From positions 1 through 64,000 of the forward strand of contig NZ_JAHDTF010000018.1 in the NCBI RefSeq assembly GCF_018531465.1: a stretch of 64,000 nt of DNA, written 5' to 3'. This document shows, one piece after another, positions 16,379 through 25,845 of this stretch. The DNA is from Sphaerisporangium fuscum (GTDB taxonomy: Bacteria > Actinomycetota > Actinomycetes > Streptosporangiales > Streptosporangiaceae). Position numbers and translations under genes: made by a program. The notes under the pieces were generated by a model. That model had not been told where the DNA came from, ran no database searches, and worked only from the letters and a program-made list of their open reading frames with translations. Position 1 is the first letter of the stretch. Each line of letters opens with the position of its first letter.

Positions 16379-19150
16379 CTACTTCTTCGGCGGGGTCACC
16401 TGGGCGATCACGCCGAGGTTGCCCGGAAGCGGAGCGATGAGCTTGATCTGGACGCCGAGCTGCTTGCCCTCGTCACCGGGGTTGCCGGTGCCCAGGGTGA
16501 AGCCGTTGACGTTCTCGCCGTACACATCCTTGGCGGGGGTGCCGTCGGGGTTGACGACCCGCAGGGAGTACTGCTGGTTGTCCTTGGACGGGACGACCAC
16601 CGAGCCGTCGCGGAAGCGGTAGAACAGGCTGCCGTCGCGGTACTCCAGGCCGGGGTACCAGGTCTTGGCGTCGGTGAACGTCCTGACCCCGTCCTGCGGC
16701 TTGAACTGGGTGCAGTACTCGGTGAACGGCTCGCCCTCGATGCACTCCTTGAAGGCGTACGTCTTGCCGAAGCCGAACGCCGCGTTGGAGGACTGCGGGC
16801 GGGACGGGATGTTCTTCAGCGTGCTCTTGTCGACCTCGGCGGCCTTGCCGGACCGGCGCAGCGGGTCGAAGTGGGAGTCGACCAGGAGCAACTCGCCCTT
16901 GGCGCCGGCGGACGGCAGCGACCAGATGTTGGACGCCGGGTTGTTGTAGCCGGCCGAGGTGTCGCGCAGCGAGATCAGCAGGCCGGGGGCGTTGTAGGGG
17001 ACCTTCTCGACCTTCCAGGCGCCGTCACGGTTCCAGGTGGTGTCGTAGGTGTAGCTGAGTCCCTTGTCGAACCCGTCGAGGTTGCGCCACTCGGCCAGGT
17101 AGTACTGGGCGCTCTTCAGGGTGCCGTTGTGCTGGGTCCAGCCGGTGCCCTTGGTGTCGGTGAAGGTGCCGGTGACGGCGGTCCAGCCGTTGGCGCCGGA
17201 CTCGACGTCGTCGCTCCAGACCGTGTTGCCGCCGGCGGTGACCGAGAAGTCGTCGGCGAACCAGCCGCGCTCCTCGGAGGCCGCGTCGGTGGCGTAGCGC
17301 AGGCGCAGCTTGACGTTCTTGCCGGCGAACGGCGCGAGGTCGACGTAGTAGTGCTGCCAGCCGCCCGAGTCGCCGGTCAGGCCGTACTTCTTGTTGCCGT
17401 AGTCCCGCATCCGCTTGTTCGGGTCGGCGTAGTTGTCGTCGGTGGAGACGAGCGAGCCGTCGGCGGCGTAGATCTTCTGCTCGGCCCAGGTGGTCCCGCC
17501 GTCGGTGGAGACCTCGACGAAGCCGAAGTCCCAGTCCTGCTCGATGGTGAAGTCGTTCCAGAACCAGAACCTGGCGTCGTTCCCGGCCGGGACCGCGACG
17601 TCGCGGGCGATCTTCACATCGGCCCAGTCCTGGTCGTTGCCCGACCACCACGCCTTGGAGCCGCTGTGCGGGGTGGTGAGGACGACGTCCTTGTCGGGCA
17701 GGTTGACCCGCACGCCGTCCTCGGTGAGCTTGGGCGTGCGCGAGGACTGGCCGACGGTCACCAGCTTGGTGCCGTCACCGGGGTTGATCACCTTCGGGTT
17801 GGCCCAGCCGAGCACCCACTTGTCCCACAAGCCCATGTGGGTCGGCATCGACTGGAAGATCGGCCCGGAGTGGGAGCCGGTGGACATCAGGTCCCAGAAC
17901 TCCACGTCGCTGTCGCCGGCGCCGGTGGCGTCGTACAGGTCGGGCAGGCCGAGGTCGTGGCCGTACTCGTGGGCGAACACGCCGACGCCCGAGTTCTCCG
18001 GCTGCACGATGTAGTTGGAGATCTTGACCTTGGTGCCGGGGACCGTGTAGCCGCCCGCGATGGCGCTGGAGTGGGCCCAGATCGCGAAGGTGCCCTGGGC
18101 GCCGCCGCCGCCGGACTTGTCCTCGCCCGCGTGGATCAGCACCAGGTGGTCGACCACGCCGTCGGGCTCGTTGTAGTTGCCGTCGCCGTCGGCGTCGGAG
18201 GTGTCCTCCTGGTCGTAGTCGGCCCAGGGGAAGTTCGGGTTCTGCTTGACCAGCTCGTTGACGGCGTCGATGCCGAGCTGGGCGGCGCCGCGCGGGTTGT
18301 CCGGGTGGCCGGAGGTGTCCTGTACGGCGGCGTGGCAGGCGCCCGCGCCGTACCAGGCCTCGGAGTGCGGGACCTTGATCCAGCCGATCGCCTCACCGGT
18401 GACGGTGTAGGCGCCCTTGGACATCTCCTCGTACATGTTCTTCATGGTGTAGCCGGAGATGTCGATGCCCGGCTTGCCGTCGCGCGGGTCCTTCAGGTCG
18501 GGACGGACCCGGTTGGTGATGCCCTCGCTGGAGTAGAGCATCTTGTTGTAGTGGGCGTTGTTGAAGTCGGACACCCACATGGAGTTGTTGTCCTTGCCAC
18601 CGCCGGCGGCCAGGGCGGGGTTCGGGATCTGGTTGTGCAGCGGCCCGTTGATCTTCGTGCCCGGCGGCTCGGTGACGCAGTCGTCCGGGTCGTTGATGCT
18701 CTTGGGGTGGCTGTAGCCCGAGAAGTCGTCGTTCGCCTGGTCGTTGAACTCGACCAGCAGCGTCAGGAGCTTGGCCTTCTGCGTGGTCTTGGACTTCTTG
18801 AACAGGAACTCGTAGGGGTTCTTGCCGGTCCGGACGGCCTGGCTCTCATGCTTGGCCAACTCGCGGGCCGCCACAGGGTTGCCCTCGGCGTACTTGTGGT
18901 CGATCTCCTCCGCGGTGGGGGCGGCGGTCCGCCGCTTGCCCGTCGTGGTGTCGACCTTCTCCCCGGACTTCGGCGTGGTGTCGCTCTGCACCCGGGGTGG
19001 CGCGTAGTTGATGTAGTAGTCGCTCGCCGACGGCTGGTATCTCGCCACCGTGGTGTCGCTCGACGCCGAGGCGCCGGTGGTCGCGAGACCGGCCGCGGCG
19101 AGTCCTACCACCGGCAGAACGGCGACGATGCGCCTGACTCTGCGTGACAA
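16379..19150 (-). CDS. Secreted immune-inhibitor-A-like M6 metalloprotease
   Basis: A 923-residue extracellular zinc protease. A signal peptide (MSRRVRRIVAVLPVVGLAAA onward) is followed by a pro-region containing PYEFLFKKSKTTQ, then the M6 catalytic domain with HEYGH (H394, E395, H398) in VFAHEYGHDLGLPDLYD and the downstream LMSTGSHSG turn. Asp/Gly-rich TSDADGDGNYNEPDGV is a probable calcium loop. C-terminal MAM/jelly-roll-like regions follow (EERGWFADDFSVTAGG). Members degrade host or environmental proteins. TTG 19150 is chosen for the GGAGGAGG ribosome binding site; CTG 19153 is an alternative. It is monocistronic with terminators downstream. Confidence 0.92.
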   Translation of the reverse strand: MSRRVRRIVAVLPVVGLAAAGLATTGASASSDTTVARYQPSASDYYINYAPPRVQSDTTPKSGEKVDTTTGKRRTAAPTAEEIDHKYAEGNPVAARELAKHESQAVRTGKNPYEFLFKKSKTTQKAKLLTLLVEFNDQANDDFSGYSHPKSINDPDDCVTEPPGTKINGPLHNQIPNPALAAGGGKDNNSMWVSDFNNAHYNKMLYSSEGITNRVRPDLKDPRDGKPGIDISGYTMKNMYEEMSKGAYTVTGEAIGWIKVPHSEAWYGAGACHAAVQDTSGHPDNPRGAAQLGIDAVNELVKQNPNFPWADYDQEDTSDADGDGNYNEPDGVVDHLVLIHAGEDKSGGGGAQGTFAIWAHSSAIAGGYTVPGTKVKISNYIVQPENSGVGVFAHEYGHDLGLPDLYDATGAGDSDVEFWDLMSTGSHSGPIFQSMPTHMGLWDKWVLGWANPKVINPGDGTKLVTVGQSSRTPKLTEDGVRVNLPDKDVVLTTPHSGSKAWWSGNDQDWADVKIARDVAVPAGNDARFWFWNDFTIEQDWDFGFVEVSTDGGTTWAEQKIYAADGSLVSTDDNYADPNKRMRDYGNKKYGLTGDSGGWQHYYVDLAPFAGKNVKLRLRYATDAASEERGWFADDFSVTAGGNTVWSDDVESGANGWTAVTGTFTDTKGTGWTQHNGTLKSAQYYLAEWRNLDGFDKGLSYTYDTTWNRDGAWKVEKVPYNAPGLLISLRDTSAGYNNPASNIWSLPSAGAKGELLLVDSHFDPLRRSGKAAEVDKSTLKNIPSRPQSSNAAFGFGKTYAFKECIEGEPFTEYCTQFKPQDGVRTFTDAKTWYPGLEYRDGSLFYRFRDGSVVVPSKDNQQYSLRVVNPDGTPAKDVYGENVNGFTLGTGNPGDEGKQLGVQIKLIAPLPGNLGVIAQVTPPKK

Positions 19151-19421
19151 CAGGATTTCCTCCTCCGCCCGAAGGGGCGGCCCACCATGGAACGCCCCAA
19201 GAATCGGCAAAGCGGACGCTAGAGGAAAAAGTAAAGGCAAAGTAAAGGCAACTCAGGTTGTTGCGAAATCGTCATCCTGACGAGTTTCCGGTTGGGGCGT
19301 ACACCCCCGGAGAAGTACGAGGTCCCTCTGATGGGCCGCCGAGCACCGCGTGCCGGTGGTGCCGCGGGCCTGGCCAGGGCGCGCGACCGCCGTGGACGGC
19401 CAGCGCGGGCTGGGCCCGCCG

Positions 19422-19510
19422 AAGCATCCGCCGACCCATCCGGCGGCCGGACCGCTGGTGAGCGAGCATCCGCCGGCCCGATCTGGAGGCCGGGCCGCTG
19501 GTGAGCGAGC
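19422..19510 (+). repeat. Imperfect 43-base tandem duplication
   Basis: Two copies, starting near AGCATCCGCCGACCC (19423) and AGCATCCGCCGGCCC (19465) and ending in GGCCGGACCGCTGGTGAGCG (19445-19464) and GGCCGGGCCGCTGGTGAGCG (19488-19507). It lies in the non-coding stretch beside an oxidase remnant. Confidence 0.7.
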
Positions 19511-19574
19511 TCGGCACGGCGTGAAGCGGGTCTTCGGTCCGCTGGGGATCATGAATCCGGGCAAGGCTATCTGA
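19509..19574 (+). pseudogene. C-terminal remnant of an FAD-linked oxidase
   Basis: A frame ending at TGA 19572-19574 finishes RHGVKRVFGPLGIMNPGKAI. This is the characteristic C-terminus of FAD-linked oxidases of the glycolate oxidase / D-lactate dehydrogenase type (consensus VKRxFDPxGIxNPGK). Nothing upstream matches the rest of such a protein; instead there is repetitive GC-rich sequence. The remaining 19151-19508 holds the protease promoter region and the tandem repeat, and no other gene. Confidence 0.6.
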
Positions 19575-19655
19575 CACTCCGCCACCTGCCCCAGTTGTCA
19601 CACTGGTAGCGTTCTTCACCTCAATTGCTGACAAATCGGGGTATCGGGGGTCCAG

Positions 19656-21380
19656 GTGGCACAACCGCTCACGGACGACGACCCGCGCCGCTTGGGCGCG
19701 TTCGAGGTTCTCCAGCGGCTCGGCGAGGGCGGCCAGGGGGTCGTCTACCTCGGCCGGGGGCCGCAGGGCGAGCAGGTGGCGATCAAGCTGCTGCACGCGC
19801 GTCTGTCGGGGGACGCCGACGCGCGGGCGCGCTTCCTGCGCGAGGTGTCGGTCGCGCAGCGGGTGGCGAGGTTCTGCACGGCGTCCGTGCTGCACGCCGA
19901 CCTGGCGGGCAACCAGCCGTACATCGTCAGCGAGTACGTGCCGGGTCCCTCGCTGCGGCAACTGGTCGACCGGGAGGGACCGCGCCGGGGGGCGGCGCTG
20001 GACCGTCTCGCGGTCAGCACGGCGACGGCGCTCTCCGCGATCCACCGGGCCGGCATCCTGCACCGCGACTTCAAGCCCGCCAACGTGCTGATGGGTCCCG
20101 AGGGGCCCGTCGTGATCGACTTCGGCATCGCGCGGGCGCTCGACACGCCGGGCGCGACCGCCACCGGCGACACCCTCGGCACCCCCTCGTACCTCGCGCC
20201 CGAGCAGCTCGCCGGCCAGCAGGTGACCGCGGCGGCCGACGTGTTCGCGTGGGGCGTCACGATGGCGTTCGCCGCGACGGGACGGGCGGCGTTCGGCTCC
20301 GACTCCATCCCGGCGGTGATCAACCGCATCCTCAACGAGCCGCCCGACCTCGGCTCGCTGGACGGCCCGCTGCGCGGCCTGGTCGCCGCCTGCCTGTCCA
20401 AGGACCCGGCGGCGCGGCCCTCGGCCGAGGACGTCGTCGCGCACCTCATGGGGCAGCAGAAGGTGGCCGCGCCGCCCGCCGCCCCGGAGAACTCCCCGGA
20501 AGGGACCCGCCTGGCGGCGGCCGAGCGAGCACGGCCCGGCGGTCGCGGCGGGCGTACGGTCATGCTGACCGTCGCGGCCGGGGTGGCGGCCACCGTGCTC
20601 GCCGCGGGCGGCGTCATGGTGGTCAGGAACGTGACGCTGACGGCCAGCACCTCCACCGCCGAGGAGGCCACGCACAAGGCGAACGCCCAGAAGGGGACCA
20701 CCGCGCAGCCAACCGACGTGGACCCGACGGGCGGCGTGACCGCCGACCCCACCCGGCTGGACCCGCCGGAGCCGCCGCCGGACGGCGAGCCGACGCCGGA
20801 CATGACGGACGTGGCGTCGCGCCCGGGCAAGACCGCGGACGTCTCCCTGCCGAGCCAGCCCACCGCGAGCAAGCGGCACACCCCGCCGTCCCACACGGCC
20901 AGGCCGACCCCCACCGACAAGGTCGACCCCGAGCCGACCGACACCGAGACCACCGAGCCGAAGCCCCAGCCGACGAAGACCACCTCTTCCCCCAAACCGA
21001 CGCCGAAGGCCACCCCGAAACCGAGCCCGAAGCCCACCCCGAAGCCGACGCCCAAGCCGAACCCGTACACGGCCGCCCAGGTGTGCGGCTCGGGGTTCAA
21101 GCCGATCGACTCCCACTCGCTCGGCAGCGCGACGATCTGGCTGCTCTACAACGGCTCGTCCGGGAAGAACTGCGTGGTCACCATGTCGAAGTACGTGGTG
21201 CCGCAGAAGATCCGGATGACCGCGGTGCTGCAGGTCCAGGGCGGCGCCACCACCAACGCGGCGGGCGACTACACCGTGTACGCGGGCCCGATCAGCCTGG
21301 CGGCGCAGAAGAAGTGCGTCATGTGGGGCGGCGGCTACGGCACGGCGAGCTGGAAGAGCGGCTGGTCCCACTGCGGCTAG
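19656..21380 (+). CDS. Membrane Ser/Thr protein kinase with SapA-like extracellular domain
   Basis: A 574-residue Hanks-type kinase. The kinase domain (about 14-270) has GEGGQGVV, K44, HRDFKPANV (D138), DFG (D155) and the APE loop. One membrane helix follows (about 300-323). Residues 330-468 are a Thr/Pro/Lys-rich wall-spanning linker ending in PKPTP repeats. The last 106 residues (469-574) hold four Cys (477, 506, 554, 573) and the words YTAAQVCGSGF, LLYNGSSGKNCVVTM, YTVYAGP and KKCVMWGG, which resemble spore-associated protein A. It probably senses an extracellular signal and phosphorylates cytoplasmic targets. GTG 19656 is the start. It is monocistronic. Confidence 0.92.
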   Translation: MAQPLTDDDPRRLGAFEVLQRLGEGGQGVVYLGRGPQGEQVAIKLLHARLSGDADARARFLREVSVAQRVARFCTASVLHADLAGNQPYIVSEYVPGPSLRQLVDREGPRRGAALDRLAVSTATALSAIHRAGILHRDFKPANVLMGPEGPVVIDFGIARALDTPGATATGDTLGTPSYLAPEQLAGQQVTAAADVFAWGVTMAFAATGRAAFGSDSIPAVINRILNEPPDLGSLDGPLRGLVAACLSKDPAARPSAEDVVAHLMGQQKVAAPPAAPENSPEGTRLAAAERARPGGRGGRTVMLTVAAGVAATVLAAGGVMVVRNVTLTASTSTAEEATHKANAQKGTTAQPTDVDPTGGVTADPTRLDPPEPPPDGEPTPDMTDVASRPGKTADVSLPSQPTASKRHTPPSHTARPTPTDKVDPEPTDTETTEPKPQPTKTTSSPKPTPKATPKPSPKPTPKPTPKPNPYTAAQVCGSGFKPIDSHSLGSATIWLLYNGSSGKNCVVTMSKYVVPQKIRMTAVLQVQGGATTNAAGDYTVYAGPISLAAQKKCVMWGGGYGTASWKSGWSHCG

Positions 21381-21509
21381 CTCCGCGCCGGACGGCCGGC
21401 ACGGATTCAGCCGGTGAAGGGCCGAGGATACGGCCTGCCCCCTCTTCTGGGTGGTTGCGGGGTGTACTACCTTCTGGATCACGGCCACCGGTATCCGAGG
21501 AGTGACGCC

Positions 21510-23099
21510 TTGATCGACAGCCGGCTCGACACCGCGAGCGCCGAGTTCCAGGCGAGGCGGGACGCCATGGCCGCCAAGCTGGAGGAGCTCTCGGCCGAGC
21601 AGGCCAAGGCGGTGGCGGGCGGGGGGCCGAAGTACGTCGAGCGCCACCGGCGGCGGGGGAAGCTGCTCGCCAGGGAGCGGGTCGAGCTGCTGGTCGACCC
21701 CGACTCGCCGTTCCTGGAGCTGTCGCCGCTGGCCGCCTGGGGCACCGACTTCCCGGTGGGGGCGAGCGTGGTCACGGGCATCGGGGTGGTCGAGGGCGTC
21801 GAGTGCGTGATCGTCGCCAGTGACCCGACCGTCCGGGGCGGCGCGTCGAATCCGTGGACGCTGAAGAAGACGCTGCGCGCGTCCGACATCGCCCTGGAGA
21901 ACCGGCTGCCGCTGATCAACCTGGTGGAGTCGGGCGGGGCGGATCTGCCGACGCAGAAGGACATCTTCATCCCCGGCGGCCGGATATTTCGGGACCTGAC
22001 CCGATTGTCCGCCGCCGGCGTCCCCACGATCGCCCTCGTCTTCGGCAACTCCACGGCCGGCGGAGCGTACGTCCCCGGCATGAGCGACCACGTCGTCATG
22101 GTGAAGGAACGCGCCAAGGTCTTCCTCGGTGGCCCTCCCCTGGTCAAGATGGCCACCGGAGAGGAGTCCGACGACGAGTCGCTGGGCGGCGCCGAGATGC
22201 ACGCCCGCGTCTCCGGCCTCGCCGACCACCTCGCCGAGGACGAGTACGACGCGCTGCGCATCGGCCGCCGCATCGTCGCCCGCCTCGACCGGCGCAGACC
22301 CGGCCCGCCGCCCGCCGGGGCGCGTCCTCCGCTGTACGACGAGGAGGACCTGCTCGGCATCGTGCCCGAGGACCTCAAGATCCCCTTCGACCCGCGCGAG
22401 GTGATCGCCCGGATCGTCGACGGCAGCGAGTTCGACGAGTTCAAACCGCTGTACGGCCAGAGCCTGGTCACCGGGTGGGCCGACCTGCACGGGTACCCGA
22501 TCGGCGTCCTGGCCAACGCGCGGGGCGTGCTGTTCGGCGAGGAGGCGCAGAAGGCCGCCCAGTTCATCCAGCTGGCGAACCGGTCGCGCACCCCGCTGGT
22601 CTTCCTGCAGAACACCACCGGCTACATGGTCGGCAAGGACTACGAGCAGGCCGGCATCATCAAGCACGGCGCCATGATGATCAACGCCGTGTCCAACTCG
22701 ACCGTGCCGCACCTCACCGTCGTCATGGGCGCCTCCTACGGCGCCGGCAACTACGGCATGTGCGGGCGGGCGTACGACCCGCGCTTCCTGTTCTCGTGGC
22801 CGAGCGCCAGGTCGGCGGTCATGGGCGCCGCGCAGCTCGCCGGCGTGCTGTCGATCGTCGGGCGCGCGGCGGCGCAGGCGCGCGGCCAGACCTACGACGA
22901 GGAGGCCGACGCGGCGATGCGGCAGATGGTCGAGGCCCAGATCGAGGCGGAGTCCCTGCCGTTCTTCCTGTCCGGCAGGCTGTACGACGACGGGGTGATC
23001 GACCCGCGCGACACCCGCACCGTCCTCGGCCTGTGCCTGTCCGCGATCGCCAACGCCCCCGATCCCGGCCCTGCCGGATTCGGCGTCTTCCGGATGTGA
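21510..23099 (+). CDS. Acyl-CoA carboxylase beta (carboxyltransferase) subunit
   Basis: A 529-residue carboxyltransferase of the methylcrotonyl/geranyl/propionyl-CoA carboxylase class. N-terminal half: KYVERHRRRGKLLARERVEL and LVESGGADLPTQ; C-terminal half: PLVFLQNTTGYMVGKDYEQA, then GASYGAGNYGMCGRAYDPRF and SARSAVMGAAQLAGV, the crotonase-like oxyanion sites. It transfers CO2 from carboxybiotin to an enoyl-CoA. TTG 21510 is chosen, with GAGGAG eight bases upstream. The biotin carboxylase gene follows after two bases, then a hydratase and an AtuA-like gene, an order that suggests geranyl-CoA or another methyl-branched enoyl-CoA as substrate; the acceptor specificity is inference. Confidence 0.9.
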   Translation: MIDSRLDTASAEFQARRDAMAAKLEELSAEQAKAVAGGGPKYVERHRRRGKLLARERVELLVDPDSPFLELSPLAAWGTDFPVGASVVTGIGVVEGVECVIVASDPTVRGGASNPWTLKKTLRASDIALENRLPLINLVESGGADLPTQKDIFIPGGRIFRDLTRLSAAGVPTIALVFGNSTAGGAYVPGMSDHVVMVKERAKVFLGGPPLVKMATGEESDDESLGGAEMHARVSGLADHLAEDEYDALRIGRRIVARLDRRRPGPPPAGARPPLYDEEDLLGIVPEDLKIPFDPREVIARIVDGSEFDEFKPLYGQSLVTGWADLHGYPIGVLANARGVLFGEEAQKAAQFIQLANRSRTPLVFLQNTTGYMVGKDYEQAGIIKHGAMMINAVSNSTVPHLTVVMGASYGAGNYGMCGRAYDPRFLFSWPSARSAVMGAAQLAGVLSIVGRAAAQARGQTYDEEADAAMRQMVEAQIEAESLPFFLSGRLYDDGVIDPRDTRTVLGLCLSAIANAPDPGPAGFGVFRM

Positions 23100-23101
23100 C
23101 G

Positions 23102-25045
23102 ATGATCAGACGACTGCTGGTGGCCAACCGGGCGGAGATCGCCCGCCGCGTCTTCCGCACCTGCCGCGACCTCGGCATCGAGACCGTGGCCGTCCACTCG
23201 GACGCCGACAGGGCCGCGCCGCACGTCGCCGAGGCCGACCACGCGGTGCGGCTGCCCGGGGCACGGCCGTCCGACACCTACCTCGACGTGGCCGCGATCG
23301 TGGCGGCCGCGCGCGCGGCGGGCGCCGACGCCGTCCATCCCGGTTACGGCTTCCTGTCGGAGAACGCCGGCTTCGCCCGGGCCGTCCTCGCGGCCGGGCT
23401 CACCTGGGTCGGGCCGGGCCCGGAGGCCATCGCCGCGATGGGCTCCAAGATCGAGGCCAAGCGGCTGATGGAGCAGGCCGGGGTGCCGGTGCTGTCCTCC
23501 CTCGCGCCCGGCGAGCCGGTCGCGGAGTTCCCCGTGCTGGTGAAGGCCTCGGCGGGCGGCGGCGGGCGTGGCATGCGCGTCGTGCGCGACCCGGTCGAGC
23601 TGGAGGAGGCCGTCGCGGCCGCCGGCCGGGAGGCCCTGTCGGCGTTCGGCGACGGCACGGTCTTCGTCGAACCGCTGCTGGAGCGGGCCCGGCACGTCGA
23701 GGTGCAGATCCTCGCCGACGCGCACGGCACCGTGTGGACGCTCGGCGAGCGCGAGTGCTCGATCCAGCGCCGGCACCAGAAGGTCGTCGAGGAGGCCCCC
23801 TCCCCGGGCATCTCCCCCAGTGTGCGCGAGGCACTGCTGGAGGCCGCCGTGCGGGCCGCCAAGGCGATCGGCTACGTCGGCGCCGGGACCGTCGAGTTCC
23901 TCGTCAGGGGCGACACGATCGCGTTCCTGGAGATGAACACCCGGCTCCAGGTCGAGCACCCGGTGACCGAGTGCGTGTTCGGGGTCGACCTGGTGCGGCT
24001 CCAGCTGGAGATCGCCGAGGGCGGCCGGCTGCCCGGTACGCCGCCCGAGCCCGCCGGCCACGCGATCGAGGTCCGGCTGTACGCCGAGGACCCCGCGCAC
24101 GGGTTCCGGCCGCAGAGCGGGCTCCTGCGCCTCTTCGAGGTGCCGGGCGTGGACGCCCGCTTCGTGCCGCCGGCGGACGGGCGGCCGTACGGCCTGCGGC
24201 TGGACTCCGGCGTGGAGAGCGGGTCGGAGATCGGCGTGCACTACGACCCGATGCTGGCCAAGGTGATCGCCTGGGGTCCGGACCGCGGCGCGGCGGCCCG
24301 GCGGCTGGCCACGGCCCTGGCCCGCGCCCGCGTCCACGGCGTCACCACCAACCGCGACCTGCTGGTCCGCGTGCTGCGGCACGAGGCCTTCCTGTCGGGC
24401 GACACGCACACCGCCTTCCTGGACGAGCACGAGCTCACGGGGGACGACGGGGTCACGCCCCTGCTCGCCCTCGCCGCCGCCCTCGCGCTGGCCTCGGCCA
24501 ACCGCGCGGCCGCCACGGCACTGGGCGGGCTGCCGAGCGGCTGGCGCAACGTGCCGTCGCAGCCGCAGCGGGCCGCGTTCGACGGCCCGGACGGCCGGGT
24601 CGAGGTCGCCTACCGGCTCACCCGTGACGGGCTGCGGGCCGAGGGCTTCGACGACGCGCGGCTCGTCTCCGCCACGCCGGAGGAGGTCGTGCTGGAGGCG
24701 GCCGGGGTGACCCGCCGCTTCACCGTCGCCCGGTACCCGGAGGCGGTGTACGTCGACTCGCCCCTGGGGTCGGCACGGCTCGTGCCCGCGCCACGGCTGC
24801 CCGAACCGGTGGTGCGCATCGCCCCCGGCTCCCTGCTGGCCCCCATGCCGGGTACGGTGCTGCGCGTCGAGGTCGCCGCGGGCGCCGAGGTGGCCGCGGG
24901 GCAGCCGGTCCTGGCCATGGAGGCCATGAAGATGGAGCACCAGATCACCGCTCCCGCAGCGGGCGTCGTCGCGGCGCTCAACGTGACCCCCGGCCGCCAG
25001 GTCGAGGCGGGAGCCGTACTCGCCGTCATCGAGGAGCACCCATGA
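23102..25045 (+). CDS. Acyl-CoA carboxylase alpha subunit (biotin carboxylase-BCCP)
   Basis: A 647-residue two-domain protein. The biotin carboxylase part (1-445) has LVANRAEIARRVFRTCRDLG, HPGYGFLSENA, the glycine-rich ATP loop KASAGGGGRGMRV, and [15 protein letters not shown] linker follows, then a biotinyl domain with EAMKMEH, K610 carrying biotin. It carboxylates biotin using ATP and bicarbonate for the beta subunit encoded just upstream. Its stop overlaps the hydratase start (ATGA). It is a close homologue in layout of the subunit at 52723-54729. Confidence 0.93.
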   Translation: MIRRLLVANRAEIARRVFRTCRDLGIETVAVHSDADRAAPHVAEADHAVRLPGARPSDTYLDVAAIVAAARAAGADAVHPGYGFLSENAGFARAVLAAGLTWVGPGPEAIAAMGSKIEAKRLMEQAGVPVLSSLAPGEPVAEFPVLVKASAGGGGRGMRVVRDPVELEEAVAAAGREALSAFGDGTVFVEPLLERARHVEVQILADAHGTVWTLGERECSIQRRHQKVVEEAPSPGISPSVREALLEAAVRAAKAIGYVGAGTVEFLVRGDTIAFLEMNTRLQVEHPVTECVFGVDLVRLQLEIAEGGRLPGTPPEPAGHAIEVRLYAEDPAHGFRPQSGLLRLFEVPGVDARFVPPADGRPYGLRLDSGVESGSEIGVHYDPMLAKVIAWGPDRGAAARRLATALARARVHGVTTNRDLLVRVLRHEAFLSGDTHTAFLDEHELTGDDGVTPLLALAAALALASANRAAATALGGLPSGWRNVPSQPQRAAFDGPDGRVEVAYRLTRDGLRAEGFDDARLVSATPEEVVLEAAGVTRRFTVARYPEAVYVDSPLGSARLVPAPRLPEPVVRIAPGSLLAPMPGTVLRVEVAAGAEVAAGQPVLAMEAMKMEHQITAPAAGVVAALNVTPGRQVEAGAVLAVIEEHP

Positions 25046-25845
25046 GCACCCTGGTACACCACGAGGTGGACGGCGGGATCGCCACGATCACGCTCGACTC
25101 GCCGCACAACCGCAACGCCCTGTCGATCCGCCTGCTCGGCGAGCTGTACGCCGCGCTGGAGGCCGCCATCGCCGCCGAGGACGTCCGCGTCATCGTGCTG
25201 ACCGGCACCGGCCCGGTGTTCTGCTCCGGGGCCGACCTCAAGGAGCAGGCCCCCGGGCGCGGCGCGCCGCACGACGCGCCCGTCACCGCGTCCTTCCCCG
25301 AGATCATGAGCCTGATCTGGGAGAGCCCGAAGCCGGTCGTCTGCCGCCTCAACGGCACCGCCCGGGCGGGCGGCCTCGGGCTGGTGGCCGCCTGCGACTT
25401 CGCCATCGCGCCCGACACGGCGACCTTCGCGTTCAGCGAGGTACGGCTGGGCGTGGTGCCGGCGATGATCTCGGTGACCGTGCTGCGGCGGGTCGAGGCG
25501 CGCGCCGCCGCCGAGTACTTCCTCACCGGCGAGGTCTTCGACGCGGCCCGCGCCGCCGAGATCGGCCTGCTGACCCGGGCCGTCCCGGCAGGGGAGCTCG
25601 ACGCGACGGTGGCCCGGTACGCGGACATGCTGCTGCGCGGCGGCCCGGAGGCCCTGGCGATCACCAAGCAGCTCGTGCGCACCGTGCCCGGCCTCCCGGT
25701 CGAGGAGGGCATGCGGCGCATGGCCGAGCTGTCCGCCCAGCGGTTCACCTCGGCGGAGGGCCAGGAGGGCATGCGGGCGTTCATGGAGAAGCGCCCGGCG
25801 GCGTGGATCCCCGAGGGGGCCGGGCAGGCGGAGCGGGCGCGGTGA
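25042..25845 (+). CDS. Enoyl-CoA hydratase/isomerase (crotonase family)
   Basis: A 267-residue crotonase. GPVFCSGADLKEQ and NGTARAGGLGLVAACDFAIA supply the two oxyanion NH groups; the catalytic Glu region reads FAFSEVRLGVVPAMIS, where E of SEV is retained but the second Glu position is not obvious. The start overlaps the carboxylase stop and the stop overlaps the AtuA start, so all are coupled. The expected step is hydration of the carboxylated enoyl-CoA (3-methylglutaconyl-CoA or isohexenylglutaconyl-CoA). Confidence 0.9.
   Translation: MSTLVHHEVDGGIATITLDSPHNRNALSIRLLGELYAALEAAIAAEDVRVIVLTGTGPVFCSGADLKEQAPGRGAPHDAPVTASFPEIMSLIWESPKPVVCRLNGTARAGGLGLVAACDFAIAPDTATFAFSEVRLGVVPAMISVTVLRRVEARAAAEYFLTGEVFDAARAAEIGLLTRAVPAGELDATVARYADMLLRGGPEALAITKQLVRTVPGLPVEEGMRRMAELSAQRFTSAEGQEGMRAFMEKRPAAWIPEGAGQAERAR

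Noticed and set aside
20980-21066. Lys/Pro-rich repeats as a mobile or regulatory repeat
   Set aside because: They encode the wall-spanning linker PKPTPK of the membrane kinase, common in such proteins.
19272-22712. Open frame of more than 1100 codons on the minus strand
   Set aside because: It is antisense to the kinase and carboxylase genes, has Arg/Gly/Val-rich translation without any domain, and is explained by high GC at third positions.
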